IMG/VR virus record: IMGVR_UViG_3300048996_000020
Span: 1 to 38,761 of that record
Length of the DNA: 38,761 bases
Source: a virus
Direction: 5' to 3' (one strand)
Shown: positions 12,780-23,012 of the stretch, piece by piece
Position numbering within the stretch: position 1 is the stretch's first letter
Layout: each line of letters begins with the position of its first letter
Position numbers and translations under genes: made by a program
Notes under the pieces: generated by a model
Database searches by the model: none
The model's input: the letters and a program-made list of their open reading frames with translations, nothing else
Told to the model about the DNA's origin: nothing

Positions 12780-13603
12780 CACAGTCCTCCATAGAGCTCG
12801 GTGTATGCGATGGAATAAGAAATGGTTGTTGAGCCGGTGATGTACACCCTGAAGCGGTTGTCACCGGGAAAGAACTCGATCCAGTCCGACTGGGTCGTCA
12901 TTCCGTACAACAGAGAAGTGGTTACACCGGAACGGGTCAACTTCACCGACTTGGCCCCGGAGACGGTGCTGATGGTTACAACGTCTCCAGAGACAAGTGA
13001 AGCCTGGATATCCAGGCTTTTGGTGAGGCCGTCTTCTCCAGTATTGTAGATGGTGAATTCAGTCAGGCTTTGGTTCACGTTAAGCGTAAGTGTGAAGCCC
13101 GTCTCGATATCACCGTCGTACCGAATCAGACGGTTTGTTGTGCTGTTTACCGTGGATCCGGAAATCGTTACCGGATTGACATTGGCGAAATCCGGATCGA
13201 AGCAGAGGATCGAAATATCGACCGTCGGATCTTCCGAGAAGAGATCCGAGTCGAACGACTCGACCCTCCCCGAGATGTTCACGGTGAGACCGTCATCGTC
13301 GTAGAACCGAAGACTCACGTAGCTCTTCGGTTGGAAGAATTCGTACAATCTCTTCCGGAGACTGCGGACGCTGTTCGAGACGTAGTCGGTTTCAAAACCC
13401 AACCCAATCACGATATTCCGCTTCTCACGCCTACTCGACTGGTACTGCTCTCCATCAGCAGTCGCGTAGCTAGATGAGACGATCGTTGCCTTCACGGGGT
13501 CGAGCCCCGCTACCTTCTGCACGCTGTAACCAGCAGATACATCACCCAGCGGCAGACTCAGAAGAGTGCCCTGGAGGGTTCGTGCTTCGATCAGAGTGAT
13601 CAA
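12779..13603 (-). CDS. Distal tail protein (Dit-like), 274 aa
   Basis: It has the Dit-like N-terminal half (LLSLPLGDVSAGYSVQKVAG, RREKRNIVIGLGF, SVRSLRKRLYEFFQP) and a beta-sandwich C-terminal half with a late galectin-like region. Dit forms the hexameric hub at the end of the tail tube. It sits directly between the tape measure and the Gp37-like gene, the canonical order. TTG start with GGAGG 5 nt ahead, immediately after the tape measure stop. Confidence 0.8.
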   Translation of the reverse strand: MITLIEARTLQGTLLSLPLGDVSAGYSVQKVAGLDPVKATIVSSSYATADGEQYQSSRREKRNIVIGLGFETDYVSNSVRSLRKRLYEFFQPKSYVSLRFYDDDGLTVNISGRVESFDSDLFSEDPTVDISILCFDPDFANVNPVTISGSTVNSTTNRLIRYDGDIETGFTLTLNVNQSLTEFTIYNTGEDGLTKSLDIQASLVSGDVVTISTVSGAKSVKLTRSGVTTSLLYGMTTQSDWIEFFPGDNRFRVYITGSTTISYSIAYTELYGGL

Positions 13604-16600
13604 CTAATCCTCCAGATCCTTCTTCAGCTTGGATATCTGGTTGTTGGACTGACGGTAGATCTCGGCCGAGGCCAGTGCCTTAGGCGAGTAATTGTTCTGT
13701 GTGTAGTTGACGGTCTTCGACGCAATGGCGGCGCTGGACACAGTTGCGTCCTGTGTGCTCATTCGCTCCGAGGAAATAGCCTTCGCCTTGGCGTAGGCCG
13801 AGTCCACCGAGACCGACTGAGCAGGAAGAAGGCTGCCAATTTGACCGGCGCCCTTCTTAACGCTGGACAGATCCAATACCGGAGTGATAGTCGGCTGGAA
13901 GTCGACATCAGCGGTGATCAGATCCGAGAAACCAGACAGCGACTTCCGAAGAGATTCCACTGCGGTCGTTCCGGTAGTCGCAGCAGCCTTACCGACAGAA
14001 GCGGACATTCCGTCCAGACCCTTGACGAGTCCCTTCGCGGAAAATTCACCGATCCCCATGAAGACACGAGACGGCGACTTGATGCCCAGGGCCTTCTTGA
14101 TGGCCTTGATCATGTAGCCAGCGATCTTGTCCATCTGCCGTTCGATGGCCTTCTGCTGCATTTCGAGACCCTTGACGAGTCCCTCTGCAGACTTGACTGC
14201 GGCATCGTACAGTTCGCTGGATGCGGAACTGCCGAGAGCCTTTGCTGCAGCGGCCAGCTGGCTGTCAAGGCTGTTGACCTCGTTGACCGCGTCCTTACCA
14301 CCAGCGAGAAGCTGGTTGGCGAACGGGAGCGCGTCGACACCCTTGGAGAGAAGCTGCTTGTACGCGGCGTCGTTCAGACCTAGATCGCGAAGCCTCTGCA
14401 GCGTGTTTGCGAACTGCTTCGTCTTCTCGATCTGAGTCTTGAGGTCGTCCTCGTAGTTGACAACCGTCGTGTCGGCAGAAATATCCGGCAGTACCGAGTA
14501 CTGATCCGTGATCGACTTCTTGAAATCGTCGCGGGTCTTCTTGATGTCAGTGAGCGCCTGCTTGGCGTTCTTGATCTTGTCGGTGTACTTGTCGTACTGG
14601 TCGGACAGCTTGTCGAGGGCTGCGTGTTCGTCCTTCAGGCTCTTGGTGAGCGTGTTGTAGGCCACAAGGGCCTTCTTACGCTCCTTGCCGGTCGCCTTCG
14701 CGTCCTTGGACAAGGCCTTGAGCTTGTCAGACATATCCTTGAACGCGTTGTCGATCTGCCCTCTGTTTCCGTCGAGTCCCTTCTTGAAACCATCGTTGAC
14801 GTAGTTGCCGATCTTCTCGAACTCCTTGGACGGGGAGTTAATCCCCAGGAAGCTCTTTGCTCCGTTCAACGCCGACTTGGCGACACCGACCGCAGCATCC
14901 TTGATCGCACCGATACCAGCCATAATGCCCTTGGCCATGCCCTTGATGATGGCAACGGCCAGACGCCCACCTGCTGCACCCAATTCGGATGCGTGCTTGT
15001 CGATGGCATTGGTGATTCCGTTTATGAAGCTCAAGATCAACTTCACACCGGATTCGATGATCCGGGGCAAATTCTTGGCAATGCCGTTGAGGAAGTTGAC
15101 CACGACATTTGTTGCTGCCGTGACCATCTTCCCGATGTTCTGAGCGATACCGTTCAGAATACCGATGATCAGCTTCATGCCTGCCGCGACCATCTTAGGA
15201 ACGTAGTTCGCCAGCTGTTGGAGCAGCATGGTGAGCATACGAAGAAGTGTCGAGACGATCTTCGGCGTCAGGGTTGCGATGGCATTGAGCAAGGCCGTCA
15301 TGACCGTAACCATTGCCTTGAATATCGCCGGACCTGCTGTTGCGATAACCTTGGCAAACGCAACGACACCCTTACCGATCCCTTCCATGAACTTCGGAAT
15401 GAGACCGATCAGACCACCAACGATACCGATGATGGCTGCCGCTCCTGCCGCACCCGCTGCCGCCAGAGCTGTGAGGCCCGTGGCGAACAGGAATGTACCA
15501 GCGCCTGCTGCCAGCATACCGAGGCCTAGAATGCCTATGGCAATGCCAAGAGCAACCATCACTGGGACAACCGGCGCAAGCAGCAGAGCCGCCGCACCGA
15601 ATACCACAAAGACACCGGCCAGCATCAGAAGAGATGTACCGATTTCGGCCAGAGACATTGCGGCGAACTGCTGGAGAACAGGTGCCAATATCGCCAGAGC
15701 ACCTGCAACGATGATAGTTGCCGCAGCACCAGGAAGAGCCCCGGTCATGAGCAACATGGCTCCAGCGATGATCCCCAAAGTACCGGCAAGCATAAGCATA
15801 GCCTTGCCGATCTCTTCCCAGGAATATGCAGCAAAGTCCGTGAGGACCTGCCCGATCTGTTGAAGGGATATGACGACCAGAAGGATAGCTGCCGCAGCGA
15901 GAGGAGCCGTAGGTGGAATAACGATCAGCGCTGCAGCGATGATGGCGAGAGCACCGAGCATAACCGTGAGACTGGAGGCAATTTCAGCCCAGCTCATCAG
16001 GGCCATCTCGGCCAGGGCCTTGGCGACCATTCCCAAGGATATGGAGACACCCAACACTCCAGCGGCCGCAAGAGGCGCCGTCGGAGGAATGAGCATCAAC
16101 GCACCCGTGATGATACCGAGAGCACCAGCCAGAGTAACGAGACCCTTGGCTATTTCGCCCCATGACATCTTGGCCATGTCGGCGACAGCACTAGCGAGGA
16201 TCTTGATCCCTGCCGCCAGCAATATGATCCCGACACCCTGAGCGATACCGCCCGCATCCGCCTTGGCGAACATGGTGAAGAGAGTGAGTGCTCCCAGGAT
16301 AACGCCGACTCCGACGAGCCCCTTGGCGAGTTCGTTCCACCCGAGACCGGACATATCCGCTACCGCACTGGCAAGGATCTTGACTCCGGTAGCGAGAGCG
16401 ATCAAGCCCAGGCCTGTGGAAATCATTCCCGCGGGGTTGGGCATCAGCTTGAGCGATCCGACCAGCAGACCCAATACAACAGCCAGGCCTGTGAGACCCT
16501 TCGCCAGCTCGTTCCAATTCAAACCGGAAAGCTGCTTGACTGCCTGTACCAGAATAAGAATAGCACCGGCAAGAAGGATCAGCGATCCCATCACGAACGG

Positions 16601-19078
16601 AAGCTTGGCGAATCCGGCTGTTCCGATGAACTTCTGGAAAATAGCAAGAGCGCCCAGAAGCTGACCGAACAATACCGTGATCGCGGCACCGGCCTTGGTG
16701 AGATCGTCGGGGTTGATCTTGGCCAGGATACTCAGAGATATCGAAAGCACCCCGATTGCAAGAGCGATCTGAAGAAGCGTCGCCGCCTTCAGAGTACTCT
16801 GCATGGTGGTGAAAGTGCTGGTAAGATTCCCGATGCCCTCGGAAATGGCGTCGAAAATTCCACCGGCTCCACCGCCGAACGCCCCCATGAATTTCTTTAC
16901 GATGAGGAACAATCCAGCCAGCAAACCAGTATCGAGACCAGCGAAGAGCGTCTTGAAATCTATGCCTTCGAACATGGTGGAGAAATCGATACCCACGCTT
17001 TGGAGGACGCGGTTTATCTTGTCTCCGAGCTTCGAGAAGAAGTCTCCCACGTTGTGCATGACCGTGAGGACCTTCTGCCAGACCTTCGAAACTACTTGAC
17101 CCAAACGAGCCATGGGGTCGAGCTTTGAGGATATACCCGCAACGCTCTTCTCGAAAGACTTGGCGTCTCCACCAGTTCCCTTGAACAGCGAGCCGAGGAA
17201 ACCGGCAAGCTTCTGAATGAGCTTGATCGGGATGGCGAGAACGGTTCCGAGCCCCTTGAAGAAGTTCGTTATGCCGTTGCCTTCCCGGATCCCATTCCGG
17301 AGTGCGACGAGGAAATCACCGATCTTCGCGGTGAAGTTGAGGAAACCTCCGGAGCCCTTGGTGGCTACTCCGACCAAATCAAAGATAGTTCGAACAACGG
17401 CCTTGACAATGTCGACCGCGATTCCAAATACCGCGAAGACGCCTGCGAACGTCCTCTTCAGTTTGTCTGCTGTGTCACTCCCGATTTTGAGCTTGGCGGT
17501 GAAGTCCCTGAAGTTCTTCGTCAGGTCGGCAAGCTGCTTGCCGGTGGTGGCCGGAAATATCTCCCGGAAGGCGTCCTTTATCGGCTTGAGGACTGCCCCC
17601 AAAGCCTTGAAGGTATTTTCGAGTCCCTGGATTAGGGCGTTACGACCACCGAGCTTCTTCCAGTCCGACAACATTTTGTTGCGGGCATTGGATGAGTTAC
17701 TGATTAGCTTGCCGATGGAATTGCTGATACCGGTGAACAGACCCTTGGCTTCGGTGAAGTCACCGAATATGGTCTGCCAGGTCTGCGACCAACCCGAACC
17801 AAGCGCTTCCTTGGTAGTGTCAAAGAGCTGCGACAGGGTCTTGACCTGAGTAGCAGCTTCCTTGGCGGTCTTGGCCTGAGCCTGGATCGCCTTGATCTCC
17901 GACTTGTTGAACCCCTGAGCCGCAAGATCAGCGTCACTCAAGTCACCAGTGAACTGAGCCAGAGTGCTGGTAAGAACCTTTGACGTAAGCCAGGATTCTT
18001 GACCCGGCTTCGCCGTGATGGACTCGCGGAAAGACTTTCCAGAAATGGAGACGTTCTTCATGGGACCCGTGAGCTTGACAGCTCCGTCCTTCAGGGTTCC
18101 CATTTTCTCCGCGGTCTGAGCCAGAGCACGCTGGAATACCGTGCCACCCATTCCGGCGTTGACGACCGAGTTCCAGTCCTCAAGCGAAACCCGACCTGCG
18201 GATATAGCTTGAGAGAGCTGGTACATGGCACCTGATGCCTGCTCCGAGTTGGAGCCGGACAGAGCCGCCAGGTTGGCGATACCCTTGATCGCCGAAGTGG
18301 ATTCCTTCAGACCGACACCGGCAGCCGTGAAGGTGCCGATGTTCTTCGCCATCTCGGAGAAGTTGTAAATGGTCTGGTCGGAATAATGGTTGAGATTGTT
18401 GAGCGAACCTTCAACGTCCTTGAGAGTGGCTCCGGATGCCTGGGTGTTCGCCAGGATGGTCTGAATCGAATTCAGGTTCGTCTCGTACTCGTGGAACCCG
18501 TCCATGATGGGCGCGAACGAGAACGAGTTGAGCATCTGGGTTGCGGACTGTGCAGCCCTGGATCCGATGTTTAGAAGCGCTCCGGTGGCCAAAGTTCCGA
18601 GGGCTGAGAACTTACCGGCGAGGGTTGAGACGGCACCCTCGATCTTCTGGAGTGAAGAGGCTGATCGATCGGCCTGGCCTGCAGTTGAAGACAACCCAGT
18701 GGTGAACTGACCCAGGGAATTCCGACCCGAATCGATCTTCGATCCGAAATTCGTGACGTGAGAAACCAGCGAAGAAAATCCGGTGGCGAACTTTCCGAGA
18801 ATTCCATCGGACGCTTGAATCTTCTGACCGAAGGTTGTAGCAACGGTAGAGGACTGAGAAACGCTGGTGGTGAACTGGCCGAGGGAGTTCCGACTTCGCT
18901 CCATCTTGGAGCTGAATTCCCCGGCGATGGTGGAGACCCCCGCAAGACCCTTCGTGGCACCCTGGAGCTGAAGCCCCTTGTTGAGAGCCTCGAGGGAACG
19001 CAGTGTCTGCTGAACGCCTTGCTGGAATGCGGCGTTCTCGAACTTCATCTGTACAACGCGCTCATCGATACTGCTCAT
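13604..19078 (-). CDS. Tape measure protein, 1824 aa
   Basis: The tape measure sets tail length and is ejected with DNA. The N-terminus (SIDERVVQMKFENAAFQQG) and the block around residues 195-310 (DGFHEYETNLNSIQTIL, NGFSEM-like, SGAMYQLSQAISAGRV) match the family. The centre is hydrophobic and built of five or more tandem repeats of 56-59 residues, each starting around W-x-E-(I/L)-x-K-x-L, near residues 890-1200. Two SPSxxFxxIG motifs occur in the C-terminal third (GINSPSKEFEKIG and GIKSPSRVFMGIG). The ATG at 19078 overlaps the upstream TGA (ATGA). At about 0.15 nm per residue the tail would be about 270 nm, a family rule of thumb. Confidence 0.93.
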   Translation of the reverse strand: MSSIDERVVQMKFENAAFQQGVQQTLRSLEALNKGLQLQGATKGLAGVSTIAGEFSSKMERSRNSLGQFTTSVSQSSTVATTFGQKIQASDGILGKFATGFSSLVSHVTNFGSKIDSGRNSLGQFTTGLSSTAGQADRSASSLQKIEGAVSTLAGKFSALGTLATGALLNIGSRAAQSATQMLNSFSFAPIMDGFHEYETNLNSIQTILANTQASGATLKDVEGSLNNLNHYSDQTIYNFSEMAKNIGTFTAAGVGLKESTSAIKGIANLAALSGSNSEQASGAMYQLSQAISAGRVSLEDWNSVVNAGMGGTVFQRALAQTAEKMGTLKDGAVKLTGPMKNVSISGKSFRESITAKPGQESWLTSKVLTSTLAQFTGDLSDADLAAQGFNKSEIKAIQAQAKTAKEAATQVKTLSQLFDTTKEALGSGWSQTWQTIFGDFTEAKGLFTGISNSIGKLISNSSNARNKMLSDWKKLGGRNALIQGLENTFKALGAVLKPIKDAFREIFPATTGKQLADLTKNFRDFTAKLKIGSDTADKLKRTFAGVFAVFGIAVDIVKAVVRTIFDLVGVATKGSGGFLNFTAKIGDFLVALRNGIREGNGITNFFKGLGTVLAIPIKLIQKLAGFLGSLFKGTGGDAKSFEKSVAGISSKLDPMARLGQVVSKVWQKVLTVMHNVGDFFSKLGDKINRVLQSVGIDFSTMFEGIDFKTLFAGLDTGLLAGLFLIVKKFMGAFGGGAGGIFDAISEGIGNLTSTFTTMQSTLKAATLLQIALAIGVLSISLSILAKINPDDLTKAGAAITVLFGQLLGALAIFQKFIGTAGFAKLPFVMGSLILLAGAILILVQAVKQLSGLNWNELAKGLTGLAVVLGLLVGSLKLMPNPAGMISTGLGLIALATGVKILASAVADMSGLGWNELAKGLVGVGVILGALTLFTMFAKADAGGIAQGVGIILLAAGIKILASAVADMAKMSWGEIAKGLVTLAGALGIITGALMLIPPTAPLAAAGVLGVSISLGMVAKALAEMALMSWAEIASSLTVMLGALAIIAAALIVIPPTAPLAAAAILLVVISLQQIGQVLTDFAAYSWEEIGKAMLMLAGTLGIIAGAMLLMTGALPGAAATIIVAGALAILAPVLQQFAAMSLAEIGTSLLMLAGVFVVFGAAALLLAPVVPVMVALGIAIGILGLGMLAAGAGTFLFATGLTALAAAGAAGAAAIIGIVGGLIGLIPKFMEGIGKGVVAFAKVIATAGPAIFKAMVTVMTALLNAIATLTPKIVSTLLRMLTMLLQQLANYVPKMVAAGMKLIIGILNGIAQNIGKMVTAATNVVVNFLNGIAKNLPRIIESGVKLILSFINGITNAIDKHASELGAAGGRLAVAIIKGMAKGIMAGIGAIKDAAVGVAKSALNGAKSFLGINSPSKEFEKIGNYVNDGFKKGLDGNRGQIDNAFKDMSDKLKALSKDAKATGKERKKALVAYNTLTKSLKDEHAALDKLSDQYDKYTDKIKNAKQALTDIKKTRDDFKKSITDQYSVLPDISADTTVVNYEDDLKTQIEKTKQFANTLQRLRDLGLNDAAYKQLLSKGVDALPFANQLLAGGKDAVNEVNSLDSQLAAAAKALGSSASSELYDAAVKSAEGLVKGLEMQQKAIERQMDKIAGYMIKAIKKALGIKSPSRVFMGIGEFSAKGLVKGLDGMSASVGKAAATTGTTAVESLRKSLSGFSDLITADVDFQPTITPVLDLSSVKKGAGQIGSLLPAQSVSVDSAYAKAKAISSERMSTQDATVSSAAIASKTVNYTQNNYSPKALASAEIYRQSNNQISKLKKDLED

Positions 19079-19464
19079 GCGGAGGTCACCGCCTTCCATA
19101 CCTGATTTGCGATTCGGTCAAAAACTGGTTTCATGGCCGGGTTGATGTAGTCCTGGCCGTTGATGTATCCACCGGTTCCCGTACCATGGCCATACTGCAG
19201 CATGATGGCAACGGGGAAGCCGTTCTCCACGTCATGGTTGAGCCACTTGATTGTGACCGATTTCCCAGAGCGTTCTACTTCGTAGCTCCAGGAATCAGCG
19301 GCTAGACCGGAATCAATCGGTGTCCCAGCAATCAGAGCGGACACACCTTGCTGGGCAAGTGAGTCCAGGGAGCTGTAGAGGTTCCCCGAAGCCATCTTCT
19401 TTAGGAAAGCTTCAGTCCGCTTGGTGGAGCCGCTGACTGTGAAACTGACCAATTCGGCTCCCAT
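19075..19464 (-). CDS. Tail completion-like protein, 129 aa
   Basis: The motif LQYGHGTGTGGYINGQDYINPA and the C-terminal helix (FDRIANQVWKAV) resemble HK97 gp10-like tail completion/minor proteins. In most siphophages that gene lies in the head-tail joining region; here it is just before the tape measure. The stop overlaps the tape measure start. Confidence 0.65.
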   Translation of the reverse strand: MGAELVSFTVSGSTKRTEAFLKKMASGNLYSSLDSLAQQGVSALIAGTPIDSGLAADSWSYEVERSGKSVTIKWLNHDVENGFPVAIMLQYGHGTGTGGYINGQDYINPAMKPVFDRIANQVWKAVTSA

Positions 19465-19472
19465 TTTGACCT

Positions 19473-19730
19473 CTACAGGGTGGTCTCGTACACAGTGATC
19501 TTCTTCATCGGACCCTGGATGAACGTGGGATGTGATGCAACCACGGAGTCCGCCAATGTCTGCACAGCCGCCTGAACGTTGGCGGCTGTCAAGCCCCCAT
19601 TTGCTCCCGGTGTGGAGATTTGGAAGACGAACGAGGTGAATTCTGCGTTCGGATCGGTGTCACTGATCGTCACCTCGTAAAAAGGAGAGTTCGTTCCTCC
19701 GACCGTGATGGTCTTTTCGAGAGATGCCAC
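19473..19730 (-). CDS. Small tail protein, 85 aa, GTG start
   Basis: The protein has a beta-like front (KTITVGGTNSPFYEVTISD), a middle with TSFVFQIST and an Ala/Val-rich helix (AANVQAAVQTLADSVV). The GTG at 19730 has AAGGG ahead; longer readings run into the fibre gene upstream. The role is unknown; it lies between the fibre and completion-like genes. Confidence 0.6.
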   Translation of the reverse strand: MASLEKTITVGGTNSPFYEVTISDTDPNAEFTSFVFQISTPGANGGLTAANVQAAVQTLADSVVASHPTFIQGPMKKITVYETTL

Positions 19731-19743
19731 TACGTTTCCCTTG

Positions 19744-21003
19744 TTAGGAGGCAGACTCGTACGTGAACTGACCCTTGACCGAATGACCGCTACCCCACCC
19801 AAAGGGCGAGAGGGAGTCGACGTCGCCGGTAGTTGCTGGCAGAGTCAAACCAGTGCCATCAGCGAAACCCGTGGACATGCCGATTCGGAAAGTGGAAGCA
19901 GTAACCAGTCGAGCACGACCGATCATTACCTTGTCATTTCCGTTCTGCAGTTGAAGCCACCCGATAGTGTCACTGGTTCGAGCGGCAAGCACAGGAGGAA
20001 GACCGAACTCCCAGTTGTCAGAAGTCCCAGGCGACGAACCGAAGTTCGTAGTATTGCCGAAAGTGATCTCGAACCTGCCATCTACCTTTCTGCCGAGCTT
20101 GGTAAAGCGACAATCCACAGCGGCGTTACCGAGAGAAGGAAGAGCGCTACCAGAGGATGTAGTCCAAGACGGGGTCCAAGAACTCCAGGCCCCAGGCTCT
20201 GAAAGGATCTGCCAGCCGGACCATCCGGTAGTGCTGTCAGACGTACGCGTCCATACGACCGGCTTGTTCAGGCTTCCGGTGGAATGCTGAGTGAATGTCT
20301 GACGACCGAAAGCATTGGCGCTGTCGTAATAGGTCTGAACTTCTCCGGCAGTGCCGTTGAAGTCCCAGGAACCACCGTTAGCCGTCGTGTAGTAGATCCT
20401 TGACGAACCAGACGGATAGTTTGACAGTGCAGTGAGCTGAGTGAAGCTGGCCGCAGTGAGAGTGGACATGAACGATATTTCTCGCCACGGAGTCCAACCG
20501 CCGCCTCCATCGCTGCTGTGGTAGAACCTCATCCAAGCCCTAGGGATACCTGTGGATCCACCGGCCCTTGCGTAGAAGGTCTGTTCACAGCGATCGCTGT
20601 CTAGGTTGATCGTCAGAACGGTTCCGAACCCAGAGTTCAATGACCACCCAGAACTGTTCGTGAGATACAGTGTGGAAATACCGGCGGGGTAGTCAGCGTA
20701 GATCTGAGACTCGGTTTTTGCGTTGCTTCCGAGATCCTGAACCTTTTGGCCCGGTATGGACGCAAGTCCTGCCGGAGTCACAGCGCGAGTTGTGTCGGTC
20801 CCCGTCTGCGTTTCAGCCGAAGTGGCAAGTTCTACAACTCCGGGAAGCGTGGCGGTTGCAGCACCGATAACCCCAGCATCAACCTGAGTTCCATCGTACT
20901 TGGTGAGGATGAGATGGTTCGCCGAGTCGAAATCGGCGCTGACCACCATCCCGTCGCGTACGGCGTCCATCGCAGCGGCGGTCATTCCTGTGATGGTTGC
21001 CAT
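19744..21003 (-). CDS. Tail fibre-like protein 2, 419 aa
   Basis: Residues 1-45 are a particle-attachment-type head nearly identical to that of fibre-like protein 1 (TAAAMDAVRDxMV, LILTxYDGTQxDAG). A repeat pattern common in tail fibres follows (PGVVELATSAETQTGTDTTR, then two W-rich lectin-like repeats around YxxSDGGGGWTPWREI and SDSTTGWSGWQIL), with a C-terminal beta domain. No protease or lyase motif. It follows fibre 1 by 27 nt. Binding of a host surface sugar is the likely role. Confidence 0.75.
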   Translation of the reverse strand: MATITGMTAAAMDAVRDGMVVSADFDSANHLILTKYDGTQVDAGVIGAATATLPGVVELATSAETQTGTDTTRAVTPAGLASIPGQKVQDLGSNAKTESQIYADYPAGISTLYLTNSSGWSLNSGFGTVLTINLDSDRCEQTFYARAGGSTGIPRAWMRFYHSSDGGGGWTPWREISFMSTLTAASFTQLTALSNYPSGSSRIYYTTANGGSWDFNGTAGEVQTYYDSANAFGRQTFTQHSTGSLNKPVVWTRTSDSTTGWSGWQILSEPGAWSSWTPSWTTSSGSALPSLGNAAVDCRFTKLGRKVDGRFEITFGNTTNFGSSPGTSDNWEFGLPPVLAARTSDTIGWLQLQNGNDKVMIGRARLVTASTFRIGMSTGFADGTGLTLPATTGDVDSLSPFGWGSGHSVKGQFTYESAS

Positions 21004-21029
21004 TAGGCCGCCTTTCTACTTGAGTATGG

Positions 21030-23000
21030 TTACGCAGGTTCTACGATCCGATAGCCGACGAGGCTGGTGTCAGATGAGCTGGACGATGTGATGGTCAGAC
21101 TTGTGCCGGCGACCTTGGAGACGCGCAGCCATCCAGGAGTTCCAGCTGCGGTCATGTGATAGGCGATGATGTGACTGCTTGCGGTGACTGATGTGTTGGA
21201 CACAGTCACCGAACCACCCACAAGAGTTGCGGTGCCCATTTTTGCGTTGGTACCGGTGGCTACACGAAGACCTTTTCCGATCAGTCCAATGACTACGTCG
21301 GAATCCTGTGTGCCGATTTGAGCAGTGCCTTGACGACCCCAAGTGGTGTCTCTCGCGGTCGGTCCGGGACCGTACTCGACCCGGTCAGAATAGATCCGGT
21401 ATCGATCGTTTGTATCCGAACCAGCCACATTGATCGCGGCTACGTGGTTTGCGGAAGACGATGGACGCCAGGAAACTCTCTGGCCAGACGAAAACCGATG
21501 ATCGACGTTTCCGAATGTCTCGTAGTTGGTTCCGTCCACCCGAGTGGCCATCTGCGGCTGAATCCCCGGATACCAGTTAGAAGAAGTACTCCCGCTTCCG
21601 GTGAAGTTCGCATTGATGACACGAACCACAGTTCCGGAAGCGATATTGATTATTCCTTGAGCGCCAGCCGACCCGATGGCCACAACGGAGGAACCAAATC
21701 GGCAGTCGGTAATGAAGCCTTCAGCGCTACCAGTCCAGTTGATGTCGTAGTTTGTTCCCGCAGCTCCCTGGCCCGCCTGAGAGATCGAACATTCATCGAA
21801 ATAGATACCGAAGCCAGTACTCGTGACGGAGACGTTGTGCGTTTGGTTGTTCAGGATACGTACGTTACGAACACGGACTTGGTTGGAGGCTCCAGCAATC
21901 AGAATCCCGATGATACCTTGCTGGATGACACCGCCCTGGATCTGGACGTTCTGAGGGGATCCGTTGGTTCCAGTTTCGATGACGACGTTTGCGGAGCCGG
22001 TCTGTGGACCAAGTGCATCGAGATTCTGCACAAAGATAGCAGCACAGTCACCGATCACCCGAAATGATGTGCCGGTGCCACCCAGCGTGGCCTGCATCCA
22101 CGGCATGACATTCTGGCAGAGAACATCCCAGGAGTCCTCAATGCGAATTCCATCCAGGTTGGCGTTCGCCCCCGAGTTGACTCCCAGATAGCGTGTGAAA
22201 ATGTTGCTGAGTTGGACGTTGGCCGCCTTGTCAGCAACATCTGACTTGACGTGGATTCCACCGGCGCAGGACTGGATCTTGATCGTGTTGATCTGTGTGC
22301 CGTGCAGCGTGTTGGCAGCGGTACCGAAAGTCCGAATGGCATACCCGTTGATCCACTGGAACGTGGCGTTGAAAACCCGGAACTCCTGGACTCCAGTTGC
22401 TGTCACACCATGACACGCCGGGTTGGACGTGGTCGTTGTGGAGTCACCGCGAATCTGGAGACCTTGTATCATACAGTCATCTGAACTGACTGTGATGGCG
22501 CTGGAACCGGTGAACGACGATCCGATACGGATCTTTGTGGCCCCGTGACCAGCACCCTGGAAATTTATGGGGGCGTTCAGGTTGATCGGGTTGGAGCCGT
22601 TCAGAAGGAAATCGCCGGGTGGGAGATATACAGTTCCACCTGAGCTACCCAATGAATTCGCAGCAGCCTGAATAGCAGCCGTGTCGTCAACGATTCCGTT
22701 TCCTACGGCGCCAAAGTTCTTGACATCGTTGATGATAGTGAGATCGGCCTTTAGCTGAGCCAAAGTTCGATTTGTCCACGCACCAGCTTTTCGCTGGATG
22801 AGATCATTGTTTGCGGGAGACAGACCAGCTATCACGGTTATGTCGGGATCGATGGCACCGGTAGCAGTTCCTGCATCGATCTGAGTTCCATCATACCGGG
22901 TGAGTATCAGATGGCCTGTTTCGTCAATGTGGCCACTGATCACCATATCGTCGCGTACGGCGTCCATCGCAGCGGCGGTCTTACCCGTGACGGTTGCCAT
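21030..23000 (-). CDS. Pectate-lyase-fold tail fibre-like protein 1, 656 aa
   Basis: After the shared N-terminal head (residues 1-45), residues 90-160 show the pectate-lyase 3 signature (NFGAVGNGIVDDTAAIQAA, GGTVYLPPGDFLL) and lead to a long right-handed beta-helix with many Asn/Val/Ile turns (to about residue 480). The C-terminus has a Gly/Ser-rich trimer domain and a final beta unit. Proteins of this type bind or degrade host polysaccharides. Catalytic residues cannot be assigned from sequence alone. Confidence 0.85.
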   Translation of the reverse strand: MATVTGKTAAAMDAVRDDMVISGHIDETGHLILTRYDGTQIDAGTATGAIDPDITVIAGLSPANNDLIQRKAGAWTNRTLAQLKADLTIINDVKNFGAVGNGIVDDTAAIQAAANSLGSSGGTVYLPPGDFLLNGSNPINLNAPINFQGAGHGATKIRIGSSFTGSSAITVSSDDCMIQGLQIRGDSTTTTSNPACHGVTATGVQEFRVFNATFQWINGYAIRTFGTAANTLHGTQINTIKIQSCAGGIHVKSDVADKAANVQLSNIFTRYLGVNSGANANLDGIRIEDSWDVLCQNVMPWMQATLGGTGTSFRVIGDCAAIFVQNLDALGPQTGSANVVIETGTNGSPQNVQIQGGVIQQGIIGILIAGASNQVRVRNVRILNNQTHNVSVTSTGFGIYFDECSISQAGQGAAGTNYDINWTGSAEGFITDCRFGSSVVAIGSAGAQGIINIASGTVVRVINANFTGSGSTSSNWYPGIQPQMATRVDGTNYETFGNVDHRFSSGQRVSWRPSSSANHVAAINVAGSDTNDRYRIYSDRVEYGPGPTARDTTWGRQGTAQIGTQDSDVVIGLIGKGLRVATGTNAKMGTATLVGGSVTVSNTSVTASSHIIAYHMTAAGTPGWLRVSKVAGTSLTITSSSSSDTSLVGYRIVEPA

Positions 23001-23012
23001 TAGACCGCCTTT

